The notes under the pieces: model-generated
What the model was told of the DNA's origin: nothing
What the model saw: only the letters and a program-made list of their open reading frames with translations
Databases searched by the model: none
In this document: positions 36,638 to 47,803 of the stretch, in pieces
How the letters are laid out: the number at the start of each line of letters is the position of its first letter
Numbering within the stretch: the first letter of the stretch is position 1
Assembly (NCBI GenBank): GCA_007026445.1
Contig: VDMD01000046.1
Coordinates: 163,560 to 227,559, forward strand
Length of the DNA: 64,000 bases
Source of the DNA: Schizophyllum amplum
Lineage: Eukaryota > Basidiomycota > Agaricomycetes > Agaricales > Schizophyllaceae
Direction: 5' to 3'
Made by a program: the position numbers and the translations under genes

Positions 36638-36726
36638 GGCTACTTGGCGCAATGGTAGCGCGTTTGGCTTCGATAACCTACGGTTACCGTACCAAAAGGT
36701 TGCAGGTTCGAGTCCTGCAGTGGTCA
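36638..36726 (+). tRNA. tRNA-Arg(TCG) with an intron of about 16 bases
   Basis: The acceptor stem GGCTACT pairs with AGTGGTC (two G-U pairs). The D arm is GCGC AATGGTA GCGC, the anticodon stem is TTTGG/CCAAA, and the loop CTTCGA places TCG at 34-36. A roughly 16-base intron follows, then the T arm GCAGG TTCGAGT CCTGC. Confidence 0.85.
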
Positions 36727-37351
36727 GCCTTACTTTTGGTCCATGTAAGAGGGGTGGGGTGTACCGACGTTCGTCGTTTGTTTTTGTTTTGCTTTCGCTT
36801 TGAGAACGCTCCATGCAATTTGGAGTAGTGACCACTAATCGACGATGTGATTCTTTTGGAAGGCAAGTTGTGTCATGAAGGATGAAGGGACTAAGAAGGG
36901 AGGGACCAGGAAAGAGGCGAGAAGGGGAGATTAGAAACGAGACGGATCCAAGCAAGATCCAAGAGTACGCTTTAGCCCGCACGAGACGTCGATCGAGTGA
37001 TACGAGTCCAGCTTGGGATCGATTCGCGCCGCGCTGAGATAGTGAACATGGTGGCACGGCAGTCGACCTACGTCCAGACTGGTGCAGGATATCGTTCAAC
37101 ATCAAACGACCGCAAAGAGTGTCCACCAAGTGGCGCGCGAGGTGGACTTGCCGACACCTGGTGAAGCAATTTTTTGTCGACGTGTATATCTGAATCGTCC
37201 TCGGAGTCGTGGCGTTCCAAGGAGCCGCAATACGTCGAAAGTCTTGTCGGCGAGTGCTTGGCAGTCAGGTAAATTTTCTCGTTGGACGTTGAGTCGTTGA
37301 GCTTGTCCGCCATAGGTGTGTTATGAGTCCACCAACGTAATATTTGGATCA
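36727..37351. other. Intergenic, nothing recognised
   Basis: This lies between the tRNA-Arg gene and the left arm of the large inverted duplication. Short open frames only. Confidence 0.4.
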
Positions 37352-40300
37352 TCATGTCGATCAGTCACGTATCAGATGAGTCGTCCTTCCGAGGCGTTTG
37401 GGCGAGCAACTGAGGGGGGTGGTACCAGGTGGTGAAGGCTCAGAGCATGGTTGGAGCTTGGTCGACTTGTCTGACGCTGGTCTGACACCTCGTAGCCTCG
37501 CAGATGAGCAGGGGCCGAGAGAGATGGAGACTCGAGGCGTTGGAGGCGAAGGGTGCGATGTGCGAAGCGAGCGAAGAGAAGTCTAGTGAAGAACGACGTC
37601 GGACGGTCGGAGGCTTGGAGAAGTCGGAAGTTCGAAAAGATGCGAGTGCCAAGCGAGAGTCCGTGCGAGTGGCGTGGGTAAGTAAAACGAGGCGCGACGA
37701 TGAAGCAGCGTAGTAGATTGAGCAGCGGTCGGGGTCCACACTTGAGAGCTTGAACAAATCGTTGCACCGCCATTGTCCAGACCACGGAACGCCCTGCTCG
37801 CGCGACAGCGTGACTTGAACGGAAAAAAGAGGAGGCCGCGCGCGCTGCGAGTCGCCAGCGAACAGCAACTTGAACTTCAAGTTGGTTGAAGTTCAACAAG
37901 TTCAACTTCGAAGCTTCAAGCTCAAGGGCGGATTGGTTTGCTGTCACGTGACCCCACAGCGGTGTCACACCGGTATCAAAATTACTCTTACTTCCTCCTC
38001 GATCTCCCCACATTCCTTTTACGCGCGCTTAGTAGTCTCTCTCAATCTAACGACCAGAGACAAGAAATGGCCGACCAGTCTGACCAGAAACGGGATCCGT
38101 AGGTTTTTGATGCGGGTGATGGGACCGCATGGTGCACACAGTGCACACTGAGTCCGCGCCAGGTCTGCGCAAGGCTGCGGCCGCCGCGTGCGGCGCGACG
38201 ATGTCGACGATGAGCACCTCGCTGTGGCCACCGACACTGTCGAGAGTGTCTCGATATTGTAGTTGACGATAACGAAATTTTTCAATAGCTTGTTTCTAAC
38301 GGAGGACAGGCTGGCAGATTCGAGCTATCAAGACCGCCCGAATGTCGCAAAGGCTGCCCCGAACATAGCAAACGTTGGCAACGACGTCGGCAACGCGCGC
38401 CGCCAGCGTCGGGGAGCGCCTCCCCCCGCTGCTCTGCCGCAACCCTGACCTGACGACACAGGGAAAAGATGCGGTCCCATCACTCTCATCATGCGGCGTC
38501 GCAGTTCTTGGAGGCCATATCTGGTCTCTGGTCGTTAGAAATTAGAAGGACTACTTTCTCCTCGACCCCCACATTCCTTTCCACCACCATGGCACGCCGC
38601 GCTGCACTGGCCGCAGCTGTTCTCCCCGTGCTCGCCGTCGCTGCCATCGACAGCCAGTGGCTGCAGTCCTCCTACTCCGGCGGCGAGAACCCGCCAGGCT
38701 GGCAGGAAGGCGACGCCCCCAACCAGACCGTATACCTCACCGGCGGAGGCGGCGACATCACAGGCGCCACCCAGCTCGAACACTGCCCCACCATCTTCAT
38801 CGGCAGCGCCGCCGTGAACGGCAGCCCAGACGAGGGCTGGCAAGCCTTGCCCAATGTAACTGGCTTTGATCTCGAACGGCTCCCGTTGAAGGGCTACGGC
38901 GACGCCGTGCTCCCGTACTATGTCGAGCGCGGCAAGGACGCGAGCAACATTAAGCGCGTCGTCTTTGCCCAGCCGGGCAAGCCCAGAGACGCTTGGTGCA
39001 TCCGCTAGTTTTCTCTATCTGACATTCACTAACCCGCCTCGCAGGAAATACGTGAACCGTGCGTATCTTTTGCTTGACGATGCTTGACTGTGTCGGCTCT
39101 GTTGTCCTCTTGTTCATGCCTATCAAACGGCCCAGATGTTTTGCGTGGTGGATTCCTTCTCTGCGTATTTGCCGCCTCCATACTCCCCTCATCCCCAACG
39201 CACCCTCGCCTCTACACACCATTCACTGCAGATACCGCTCTTCACGAGCGCTTACTCCTCGTCGCCTCCCCATCCTTGATTCTTGATCCTGTGACCGCGC
39301 TTTACGTTCTTTCCGCCTTCAACTATTTTCTGCCCTTCTGTATCGTCATTTCGATAATTGTAGCCGTGCACGAAGGGGCCGAGGAAGGAGACGTGACACT
39401 GGGCTGGCGCAAAGTCCCTCGCAAGCAATCCTTACTTTTCAGTCTCAAGGACTGGTGCACCGAGTTCCCACTCCTGCTCACGAAATTCATGCCTCTTCAC
39501 TTGCATCGCTTGCACTTGCCTAATCCTGTATTCTAACTTCCCTGACCTTTGTCCCCAGTCATCCGCAACTCCCTTATCTGCGCCGCCGCGAACGATACCA
39601 ACCCGGTCAACATGGACGAGATCCTCCTCGCCGCCCCCGTCTGGCTCAACGACTACGACGCCAAGGCCGGCGCCACCGGCCCCAACGACGTCTACTTCAA
39701 GTCTAGCCGCTGGTTCGAGGGCGGCATGTCCGTCGGCCCCGACGACATCGACATCTCGAGCGTCACCGCCATGGACCTCCTCGTCTCGCACTTCCTCGAC
39801 ACCTCCGCCTATCCGGCCGTCACTCAGCTCGTCACCGCGGGCCACAGCATGGGCGGGCAGTTCACGCAGCGGTACGCGCTCATGCGCGACGCGCAGGACG
39901 GGGACGACATGATGCGCTACTGGATCGGCAACCCGGGCAGCTTCGCGTGGCTGACGGACACGCGGCCGAAGGCGATCAACGACTCGTGCGTGGACTCGTA
40001 CAATTCGTGGCCGTACGGGGGGCAGACGACGGACGCCCTGCATCCGTTCCCGACGACGTATCAGCAGGAGTTTGATGGGAAGTGGGACGATGTGGTCGAG
40101 CGGTATCGCGGGCGCCACATGCGCCACGCGCAGGGTCTGGCCGACGACGGTCCCGGCGACACGCATTGTGAGGCGCAGGCGCAGGGATCGAACCATCTGG
40201 AGCGTGGTCAAGGCTTTGAGTCGGTACGTGCCGCATCATCATCATTTCCGCGAACATTTCACTGACCCACCGCCCCTTTCCCAGATGCTCCAAGGCATGT

Positions 40301-40424
40301 CCGGCGGCATGCCCGGACGCACCACGTTCGACTACTTGCCCGACGTCTCACACCAGGACTATCCGATGATGGCCGCCGTGATCTCACAGTACCGGATGTT
40401 CATCGAGAGCAACGGGGACGACTA
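37352..40424 (+). repeat. Left arm of a large inverted duplication
   Basis: This arm starts near CATGTCGATCAGTCACG and runs through hydrolase copy B. It is matched in reverse by 41702-43876. The non-coding upstream part (37352-38588) aligns with 43130-43876 with many substitutions and indels, while the coding part is far more similar. The arm is about 900 bases longer than its partner, about 406 of which come from a longer intron in copy B. Confidence 0.8.
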
Positions 40425-40425
40425 G
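38589..40425 (+). CDS. Secreted alpha/beta hydrolase of unknown substrate, copy B (C-terminal tail missing)
   Basis: The signal peptide MARRAALAAAVLPVLAVAA is followed by DSQWLQSSYSGGENPPGWQ. Splicing after GKPRDA and again after KYVN joins LIRNSLICAAANDT, NMDEILLAAPVWLNDYDA, the nucleophile elbow TAGHSMGGQFTQRYA, YWIGNPGS, and the His-containing DVSHQDYPMM. It ends IESNGDD with a stop at 40425. The second intron is 500 bases (39059-39558), compared with 94 bases at the same place in copy C. Copy C continues past GDD into an acidic linker and a hydrophobic GPI-like tail; in B homology stops exactly here, so B should be a freely secreted form. Serine hydrolase activity is inferred from the elbow and His. 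Confidence 0.85.
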
Positions 40426-41552
40426 GATCCCTGACAATAGGCTGAGAGGCCTCTTCGCAAATTTCGGCTTTTGTGACCAGTTTTATCCGCACCGATTTGG
40501 GGTGTTTCTGGCTAATTCTATCCGCATTTTGTAGAAACGTCCCCGGGATATCCATATCTATCCGCATATGCGCTGCGGCCTTCAAAAGTACCCGTAAATA
40601 CCCAGAAATCTCATATTTTTTCACAGCACCACCGGCGCTGTGAGAGCTATAGTCAGGTCTGAGAGGCTAGGACACAGAACGAGGAAAGGCGTCATACCTA
40701 CATACATCGAAAGACGTACGTGCGAGGCATCGCGGCCAGTCGTGACCAGTATGTAACCGGTGACCACTACTCTAGTGGCAGGTACATACGTACGTACTTA
40801 CGTGCCGCGGGTCTCGCAGGACGAGCCCCGCTGGCACGCTCGCACAGCGACTCCCGCACGCTCGGAAGATTACCCCCGACACGCCTACCGAACACGCCTC
40901 GCAACCCAGTATAATGTCCATATTTGTGTGCGCGCTAGTAACCTAATTAAACAGGGTATTTATAAGAAGAGGTGCGTGCGTTGGGACGAGTCTGTGCGAG
41001 TAAAACAAGTCTTTGCGGCGACCGCCGGCGAGTAAGCAAGTCTTTGCGGCGAGTGAACAAGTCTTTGCGGGTAAGTAGGCCTTCGTGCAAACAAGACGTC
41101 TGCGCACGCGTAAACAAGTCTTCGCGGTGTGGAAGTCTGCGTGGTGCGGATGGAGAGTAACTTAGAAGAACCTTCAGCGACGCGAAGGAGGCTAGATTGG
41201 TTGGTAATAATGTAGCGAGCTTGTCCCATGCTTGGTGTAACGACGGGAAGGGTTCGGGGTCGATTCTGTGACAGGTCGACTGTCGGTTCTGCGTTGGATC
41301 GATGGATGGAGGAGTTCGGTTGTGGAGAGGCTTGTGGGTGTGGATGTGTGTGTGGGTGTGGTAAAAGGCTGTCCGACGACGGTTCGAGAGGGCGAGGGTG
41401 GGGGTGGGGTACGCGAGCAGACTGGGAAGGTACGCGAGCAGACGGGCAAGGAGTACGCAAACAGAGGGGCAGGGTTGGAGGAGGAGCGTAATGTGAGACG
41501 TGGTAGGACGGGCATGCACAGAGCGTTGCAGTCGTGAACAAGAACGTCACAT
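40426..41552. other. Spacer between the inverted arms
   Basis: This joins the ends of convergent copies B and C. It holds a tandem repeat patch (see 40985-41135), a GT-rich stretch around 41330-41360, and no recognised gene. Confidence 0.5.
40985..41135. repeat. Degenerate tandem repeats, AAACAAGTCTTTGCGG-type
   Basis: At least four copies of a roughly 22-base unit resembling GAGTAAACAAGTCTTTGCGG occur, with indels between them, in the spacer between hydrolase copies B and C. Confidence 0.65.
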
Positions 41553-43129
41553 CTACAACACCACCGCGCCCACCGCCATCGCCAGCGCCACGCCCTTGAC
41601 CCACTCCAGGGGGACAAGGCCCGTCGCCCCATTATCGCTATGCCCATCATTCGCCTTCGGCCCCCCATCGCCCGCCGCGCCAGGGTCTACGCCCGTGTCC
41701 GAGTCGTCGTCCCCGTTGCTCTCGATGAACATCCGGTACTGCGAGATCACGGCGGCCATCATCGGGTAGTCCTGGTGCGAGACGTCGGGCAGGTAGTCGA
41801 ACTTGGTGCGCCCGGGCATGCCGCCGTCCATGCCTTGGAGCATCTGCAGGAAATAGTAATTGAGTGAGATTTGGCCGAGTGTATGGTTTGGCGCATACCG
41901 AATCAAAGCCCTGCCCACGCTCCAAATGCGTCGCTCCTTGCGACTGCGCCTCACAATGCGTGTCCCCAGCCCCGTTGTCGGCCAGACCCTGCGCATGGCG
42001 CATGTAGCGCGCGCGATACCGCTTCACCACATCATCCCACTTTCTATTGAACTCCTTCTTGTACGTCGTCGGGAACGGATGCAGCGCGTGCGTCGTCTGC
42101 CCCCCGTACGGCCACGAATTGTACGAGTCCGCGCACGAGTCGTTGATCGCCTTCGGCCGCGTGTCCGTCAGCCACGCGAAGCTGCCCGGGTTGCCGATCC
42201 AGTAGCGCATCATGTCGTCCCCGTCCTGGGCGTCGCGCATGAGCGCGTACCGCTGCGCGAACTGCGCGCCCATGCTGTGGCCCGCGGTGACGAGCTGGTT
42301 GACGGCCGGGTAGGCGGAGGTGTCGAGGAAGTGGGAGACGAGGAGGTCCATGGCGGTGACGCTCGAGATGTCGGTGTCGTTGGGGCCGACGGACATGCCG
42401 CCCTCGAACCAGCGGCTGGACTTGAAGTAGATGTCGTTGGGGCCGGCGGCACCGGCCTTGGCGTCGTAGTCGTTGAGCCAGACGGGGGCGGCGAGGAGGA
42501 TTTCGTCCATGTTGACCGGGTTGGTATCGTTGGCGGCGGCGCAGATTAACGAGTTGCGAATGACTGGATAGAAAGGTCAGCGATGTGAGAAGAAGCGGGA
42601 GCTGCAGTCATGTAGAAGGCGAGGGCGCAGATACACAAAGGTGGGATAGACACGCACGGTTGACGTATTTCCTGCAAGGCGAGTTAGTGATCGTCAGATA
42701 GAGTGAGCTCTAGTTGACGCACCATGCGTCTCTGGGCTTGCCCGGCTGGGCAAAGACGACGCGCTTAATGTTGCTCGCGTCCTTGCCGCGCTCGACATAG
42801 TACGGGAGCACGGCGTCGCCGTAGCCCTTTAACGGGAGCCGCTGGAGATCAAAGCCGGTGACATTGGGCAGGGCTTGCCAGCCCTCGTCCGAGCCGCCGT
42901 CCACGGCGGCGCTGCCGATGAAGATGGTGGGGCAGTGGTCGAGCTGGGTGGCGCCCGCGATATCGTCGCCCCCGCCGGTAAGGTATACGGTCTGGTTAAG
43001 GGCGTCGCCTTCCTGCCAGCCTGGCGGGTTCTCGCCGCCAGAGTATGAGGACTGCAGCCACTGGCTGTCGATGGCGGCGACGGCGAGCACGGGGAGGAGA
43101 GCTGCGGCCAGTGCAGCGTGGCGCGCCAT
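41553..43129 (-). CDS. Secreted alpha/beta hydrolase of unknown substrate, copy C (with GPI-like tail)
   Basis: The signal peptide MARHAALAAALLPVLAVAA is followed by DSQWLQSSYSGGENPPGWQ. Splicing after GKPRDA and after KYVN (94-base intron, 42657-42564) gives RNSLICAAANDT, NMDEILLAAPVWLNDYDA, the nucleophile elbow TAGHSMGAQFAQRYA, YWIGNPGSFAWLTD and DVSHQDYPMM. After IESNGDD the protein continues with an acidic Gly/Asp-rich linker and ends VPLEWVKGVALAMAVGAVVL, which fits a GPI-anchor signal or a membrane tail. It is nearly identical to copy B over the shared region and faces it tail to tail. The substrate is unknown; a cell-wall or surface location is inferred from the tail. Confidence 0.85.
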
Positions 43130-43876
43130 GGTGGTGGAAAGGAAGGTGGGGGTCGGCGGGGACCGAGGAGGAGCACTGTCAGTGTGACTTTCAAGGGACT
43201 AATTTTGGTGTGACAGCTGCGGGGCCGCGACGTGACAGCAAACCAATCCGCCCTTGCAGTTCAAGACTTCAAGTCCAACAACTCGAAGTTCAAGTTGTTG
43301 TTGTTGTTCGCTGGCAACTCGCGGCGCATGCGGCTCTGGTGCGGCCTCGTCTTCGTTTCCGTTGAAGCTGGCGCGCGGGCAGGGCTCGCCGTGGTCTATT
43401 TAGACAAGGGCGGTGCAGCGAAAAATCACAGTTGCTCGTCCTCACCGTACCTCGTGCCTAACTCTCCTCCGCCCTTATCCTCACCCGCCGGCACTCTTTG
43501 CCCCGCTTCGATTTGTTCAGATTCTCAAGTGTGGACGATGTACCCCGACCGCTGCTCAATCCACTACGTTGCTTCAACGTCGCGCCTCGTGTTACTCATC
43601 GCATCTTGAACTTCCGACTTCTCGAAGCCTCCGACCGTCCGGCGTCGGTCTACACCACACTTCTCCAGCACTTCTCTTCGTTCGCCACCGACGCCTCAAA
43701 TCTCCATCTCTCTTGCCTCCCTACTCGCTTGCGAGGTTACGAGGCGTCAGTCCAGCGTCAAATATGTCAACCATACTCCAAACATGCTCCGGGCCTCTAC
43801 CACCTGATCCCCCCCTCACTCGCTCCCCCATACGCCTCGGAAGGACGACTCAGCCGATGCGTGACTGACCGACATG
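41702..43876 (-). repeat. Right arm of the large inverted duplication
   Basis: This is the reverse complement of 37352-40424, with copy C inside. Its inner boundary falls at the GACGACT shared with the end of copy B. The outer boundary is near GACCGACATGG. Confidence 0.8.
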
Positions 43877-44813
43877 GTAACTCAGATGGTAACCCGAAGA
43901 TGCTCGTTGGTGGACCCATAGCGCCGTTAGAGGACAAGCCCAACGACTCACATATATCAGGGAAGTTCACCTGTCTGCCAATTACAGGTTCGCTTGTCTG
44001 CCAGTAACTCGCCGACAAGATGTACGGTACGACCCCTTCGGAACGCTACGCCCCTTCGCCACGCTACGACTCTGAGAACAATATACTACACGTCGGCAAG
44101 ATATGCTTCAGTGGCAGGTCTTTGGCAAGTCCACCACCATGTCGCGCTACTTGGTACTACGCGCGTCACTTGCTAGGACGCCGATACTCCTCGCCTCCGT
44201 CGCTATGAGTAGAAAAATACATGCTATCCTGCGACGCACCGGTCCAGGACCTACTACCAGGTGCGACTGGCTGACCATGCCATATTTTGTTTGTTTTTGT
44301 GCATGCGCGAATCGATACTATGTGCGCGAATGGGTATTTGCCAAGCTGTACCCTTCGACGTCTCGCACGGGCTGAACTGCCTCGACGCACGGGCTGGACT
44401 CTACACTCGGAATCCGTGACTCTGCACGCCGGTACGCCTGTCCTCCGAGATGTGTCGGTTGTCTTCACACTCAGCATATCTATGTTACCCTGTCGCCTAT
44501 GCCTACGGTACCCTATCCTGCAGCCCACACGGTGCTGTCACCGTACTTGTACTGATACTCAAATATTGCGCGCACGGCGTAAGTAAAAGGATGCTTCACC
44601 GTTTAATTGGCCTTGGGTTACCAGGCACCGTGTGAGTCCGTGTCCTTGCATTGAAGTCCTTGCAATCGATGGGGCTTTTTCCGTACACACCTCTACGGTG
44701 TGTATGCTTCTTCTCATTGAAGGGAGGCAAGGGGAGGGGGATTCTCCTTGTTCGTTCCTTGCGTCTCAGTCTTGTATTCTGGCTGTAACACGGTCAGTGT
44801 GCTATTGACCATC
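43877..44813. other. Intergenic, nothing recognised
   Basis: Short open frames without family resemblance lie between the right arm of the inverted duplication and the third tRNA-Gln gene. Confidence 0.4.
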
Positions 44814-44901
44814 GGCTCTGTAGTGTAGCGGTTATCACCCGGGATTCTGATGAATCCTAATCAGTATTCCCGTGACCCAGGTTCGATCCCTGGCAGGGCC
44901 T
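44814..44901 (+). tRNA. tRNA-Gln(CTG) with a 16-base intron
   Basis: The mature sequence matches the copy at 20080 (GGCTCTGTAGTGTAGCGG, loop TTCTGA, T arm CCAGG TTCGATC CCTGG, CAGGGCC end). Only the intron differs, at 16 bases. Confidence 0.93.
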
Positions 44902-45217
44902 CTGGAGTGTATTTCGTATAGCTTTTTTTTTCACCAAATTCCTCCGGAAAACGCAGAGGATACCCTTCTTTTCAATCCGCCTCATATTTCCTTCATATGC
45001 GATGAAGGGAACATTTCGAAGGTATTGTTGAACTTGGGAGGCGTGGGAAATTGGGTCTCGGTCCGGCCTACCGAGTGTGGGGAGGCGTCCGAACATCTGC
45101 ACAACCATCTTTCCTTTCTTTGCCTTGCCTCTGCCCCAATGCAAAGGACAAAATACACTTACACTTACTGCATCTCCATGCTTTGACACAGACCTCAGCA
45201 AATACTACACCTCCAAG

Positions 45218-45694
45218 ATGGCGACCACGACCGTATCCGCCTCCCAAACCGCCTCCCCACCCCCACTCGACCTCTCCAAAGCCCTCCCCTACCTCGCCGC
45301 CGCCTACCGCTTCTCCGCTAGCGCCCTCGCATCCAGCGCCCGCCTCTCCTACCGCCTCTCCAAATCCACCGCCCTCCTCCTGCACACCTCGTTCTTCAGC
45401 CACCTCGTCGCCGCCACGCTCTACCTATGCGCGCCCGCGATCGTGTTCGCGTCGCTCGTCCTGCAGGCGTTCGTCCTTGCGCCGTACCGCACGTTTGCCT
45501 GGGTCCTGGAGCTTGTGTATCCTGTGTACGTGCTCGTGGGCGTGGCGTGTATAGTGGGCGGGATTGTGGGCGGGGTCGCGAGGTTGGGCGCGCAGTTTGC
45601 GGTGGATCAGTGCGTGGTGCGGGAGGCGCAGGTCGGGCCCGCAAACCGAAGGGTCATTGGTACGCAGCCGCAGAAGGAGTCGAAGAACAGATGA
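45218..45694 (+). CDS. Small hypothetical membrane protein
   Basis: This single-exon frame of 158 residues starts MATTTVSASQTASPPP. A hydrophobic region follows: LYLCAPAIVFASLVLQAFVL, then WVLELVYPVYVLVGVACIVG extending to GGIVGG, i.e. two close membrane segments. The C-terminus is basic (RRVIGTQPQKESKNR). Similar small proteins occur in basidiomycetes without an assigned function, as far as I know. A GT shortly after the stop would be compatible with an alternative C-terminus. The ATG is the first in the frame and sits 40 bases downstream of a pyrimidine-rich leader. Membrane location is inferred from hydropathy only. Confidence 0.65.
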   Translation: MATTTVSASQTASPPPLDLSKALPYLAAAYRFSASALASSARLSYRLSKSTALLLHTSFFSHLVAATLYLCAPAIVFASLVLQAFVLAPYRTFAWVLELVYPVYVLVGVACIVGGIVGGVARLGAQFAVDQCVVREAQVGPANRRVIGTQPQKESKNR

Positions 45695-46810
45695 GGTGCG
45701 TTTCCGCTAGCATCTGTTCGGTCGTTCACTGACTGAAAGCGACTTGTCAGGACGTCCTCATTGCCGATACCCGACTCGTTTCTTTGCTTGTCAATTCCCT
45801 ACGATCCTCGTCGCTCCTTGTGTCCGCTCACCCGGGCGTTGATCTGACCGGCTCCATTCTGAAGATTTTTCAAGACCTCTCATTCGTAGCTCGTCTGAGC
45901 CGCATGTTGCTGTCTCCCTGTACCTCGGCCATCGAGGATGTAACCCCGCATAACTTATACCTCTGTCGATTCGACCGGCATGTACTGCTATCCAGTATCC
46001 CAAATACGCTATGTAATACGTTCTTGTTCGCTTCTCCACAGCATGCTCTCAGAAAACAACATACGAGGATTATAACTGCTCACTTTATCGCGTGTACCAA
46101 TAACCATGCGGGACCAATTTGAGCGCCATTGAGGTACTTGTTTTTGCGAGAAAGTTGAAAATGCAGCGCACAAACAGGCGTGCAAAAAGGAGCTCGCAAA
46201 TGCGCTTGCCTGCACGGAAGATTCGAACGTTCCAGGTGTGGCTGTGCTACGGTCAGTGCCATTGACTTGTCCTTATTTCGACACCTTGCACGCCCTCTGG
46301 CACGTCGTGAAAAAGGTGGGGGCATCATGCTCTAGTACAGAGGTGCCTTGCCAACTCTCAGAGTCCCTGAAGGCGAGGACGAGACGCGGTGAAGGGATCT
46401 TCGACTTCCGAAAAGGGAAACTTCCCCGGGCACTGCTGAACTGGCGTCTCCGCTTTGCTTGCCTTGCACAGCACGCTGCTCTCCCTCTAAAGTCGTAACA
46501 AAATGAGGAGATGTACAGAACGGTCCTATCTATCGTTATGTCAGCTCAAATCAGAGGAATAGATTGCGAGAGACCGCACAAAAATCCATCTTGCAAATAT
46601 TCCCAATCTTCCGACGTCCGGTCCCGCGAAAACGGGCCCAAACAGGCGGCGCATGGACCATCCGAGCGCCGCCGTGGGAATCTTGCGTAAAACCGACGGG
46701 GTCCCCAGACCGCCCGTCGCCCTTCCTTTCTTTCCTCCCCCCAAGAGCCCCGCCAACACTTCGCCACCGCAACTTCGCCAAATCAGCTCTAAACCGCCCA
46801 TTTCGTCGCC
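45695..46810. other. Intergenic, upstream of histone H3
   Basis: There is no convincing gene. Short open frames on both strands lack family resemblance. The promoter of H3 must lie near its right end, where the leader just before 46811 is pyrimidine-rich. Confidence 0.45.
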
Positions 46811-47712
<902 letters not shown>

Positions 47713-47803
47713 TAGTATGTCTGTCTCGTATCCTATATTGAACCTATAAACTATGATATTATGGCCTGGACGATTTATGCAGTTCGTTCGTTGTAAGCGC
47801 CGC

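Noticed and set aside
37440..37880. 146-residue minus-strand open frame, with a relative at 43413-43868
   Set aside because: The similarity is explained by the inverted duplication of non-coding flanks; the frames differ in length and have many indels.
41860..42549. 229-residue plus-strand open frame opposite hydrolase copy C
   Set aside because: It mirrors the high-GC coding strand of copy C, and the same antisense frame appears opposite copy B (39432-40211).
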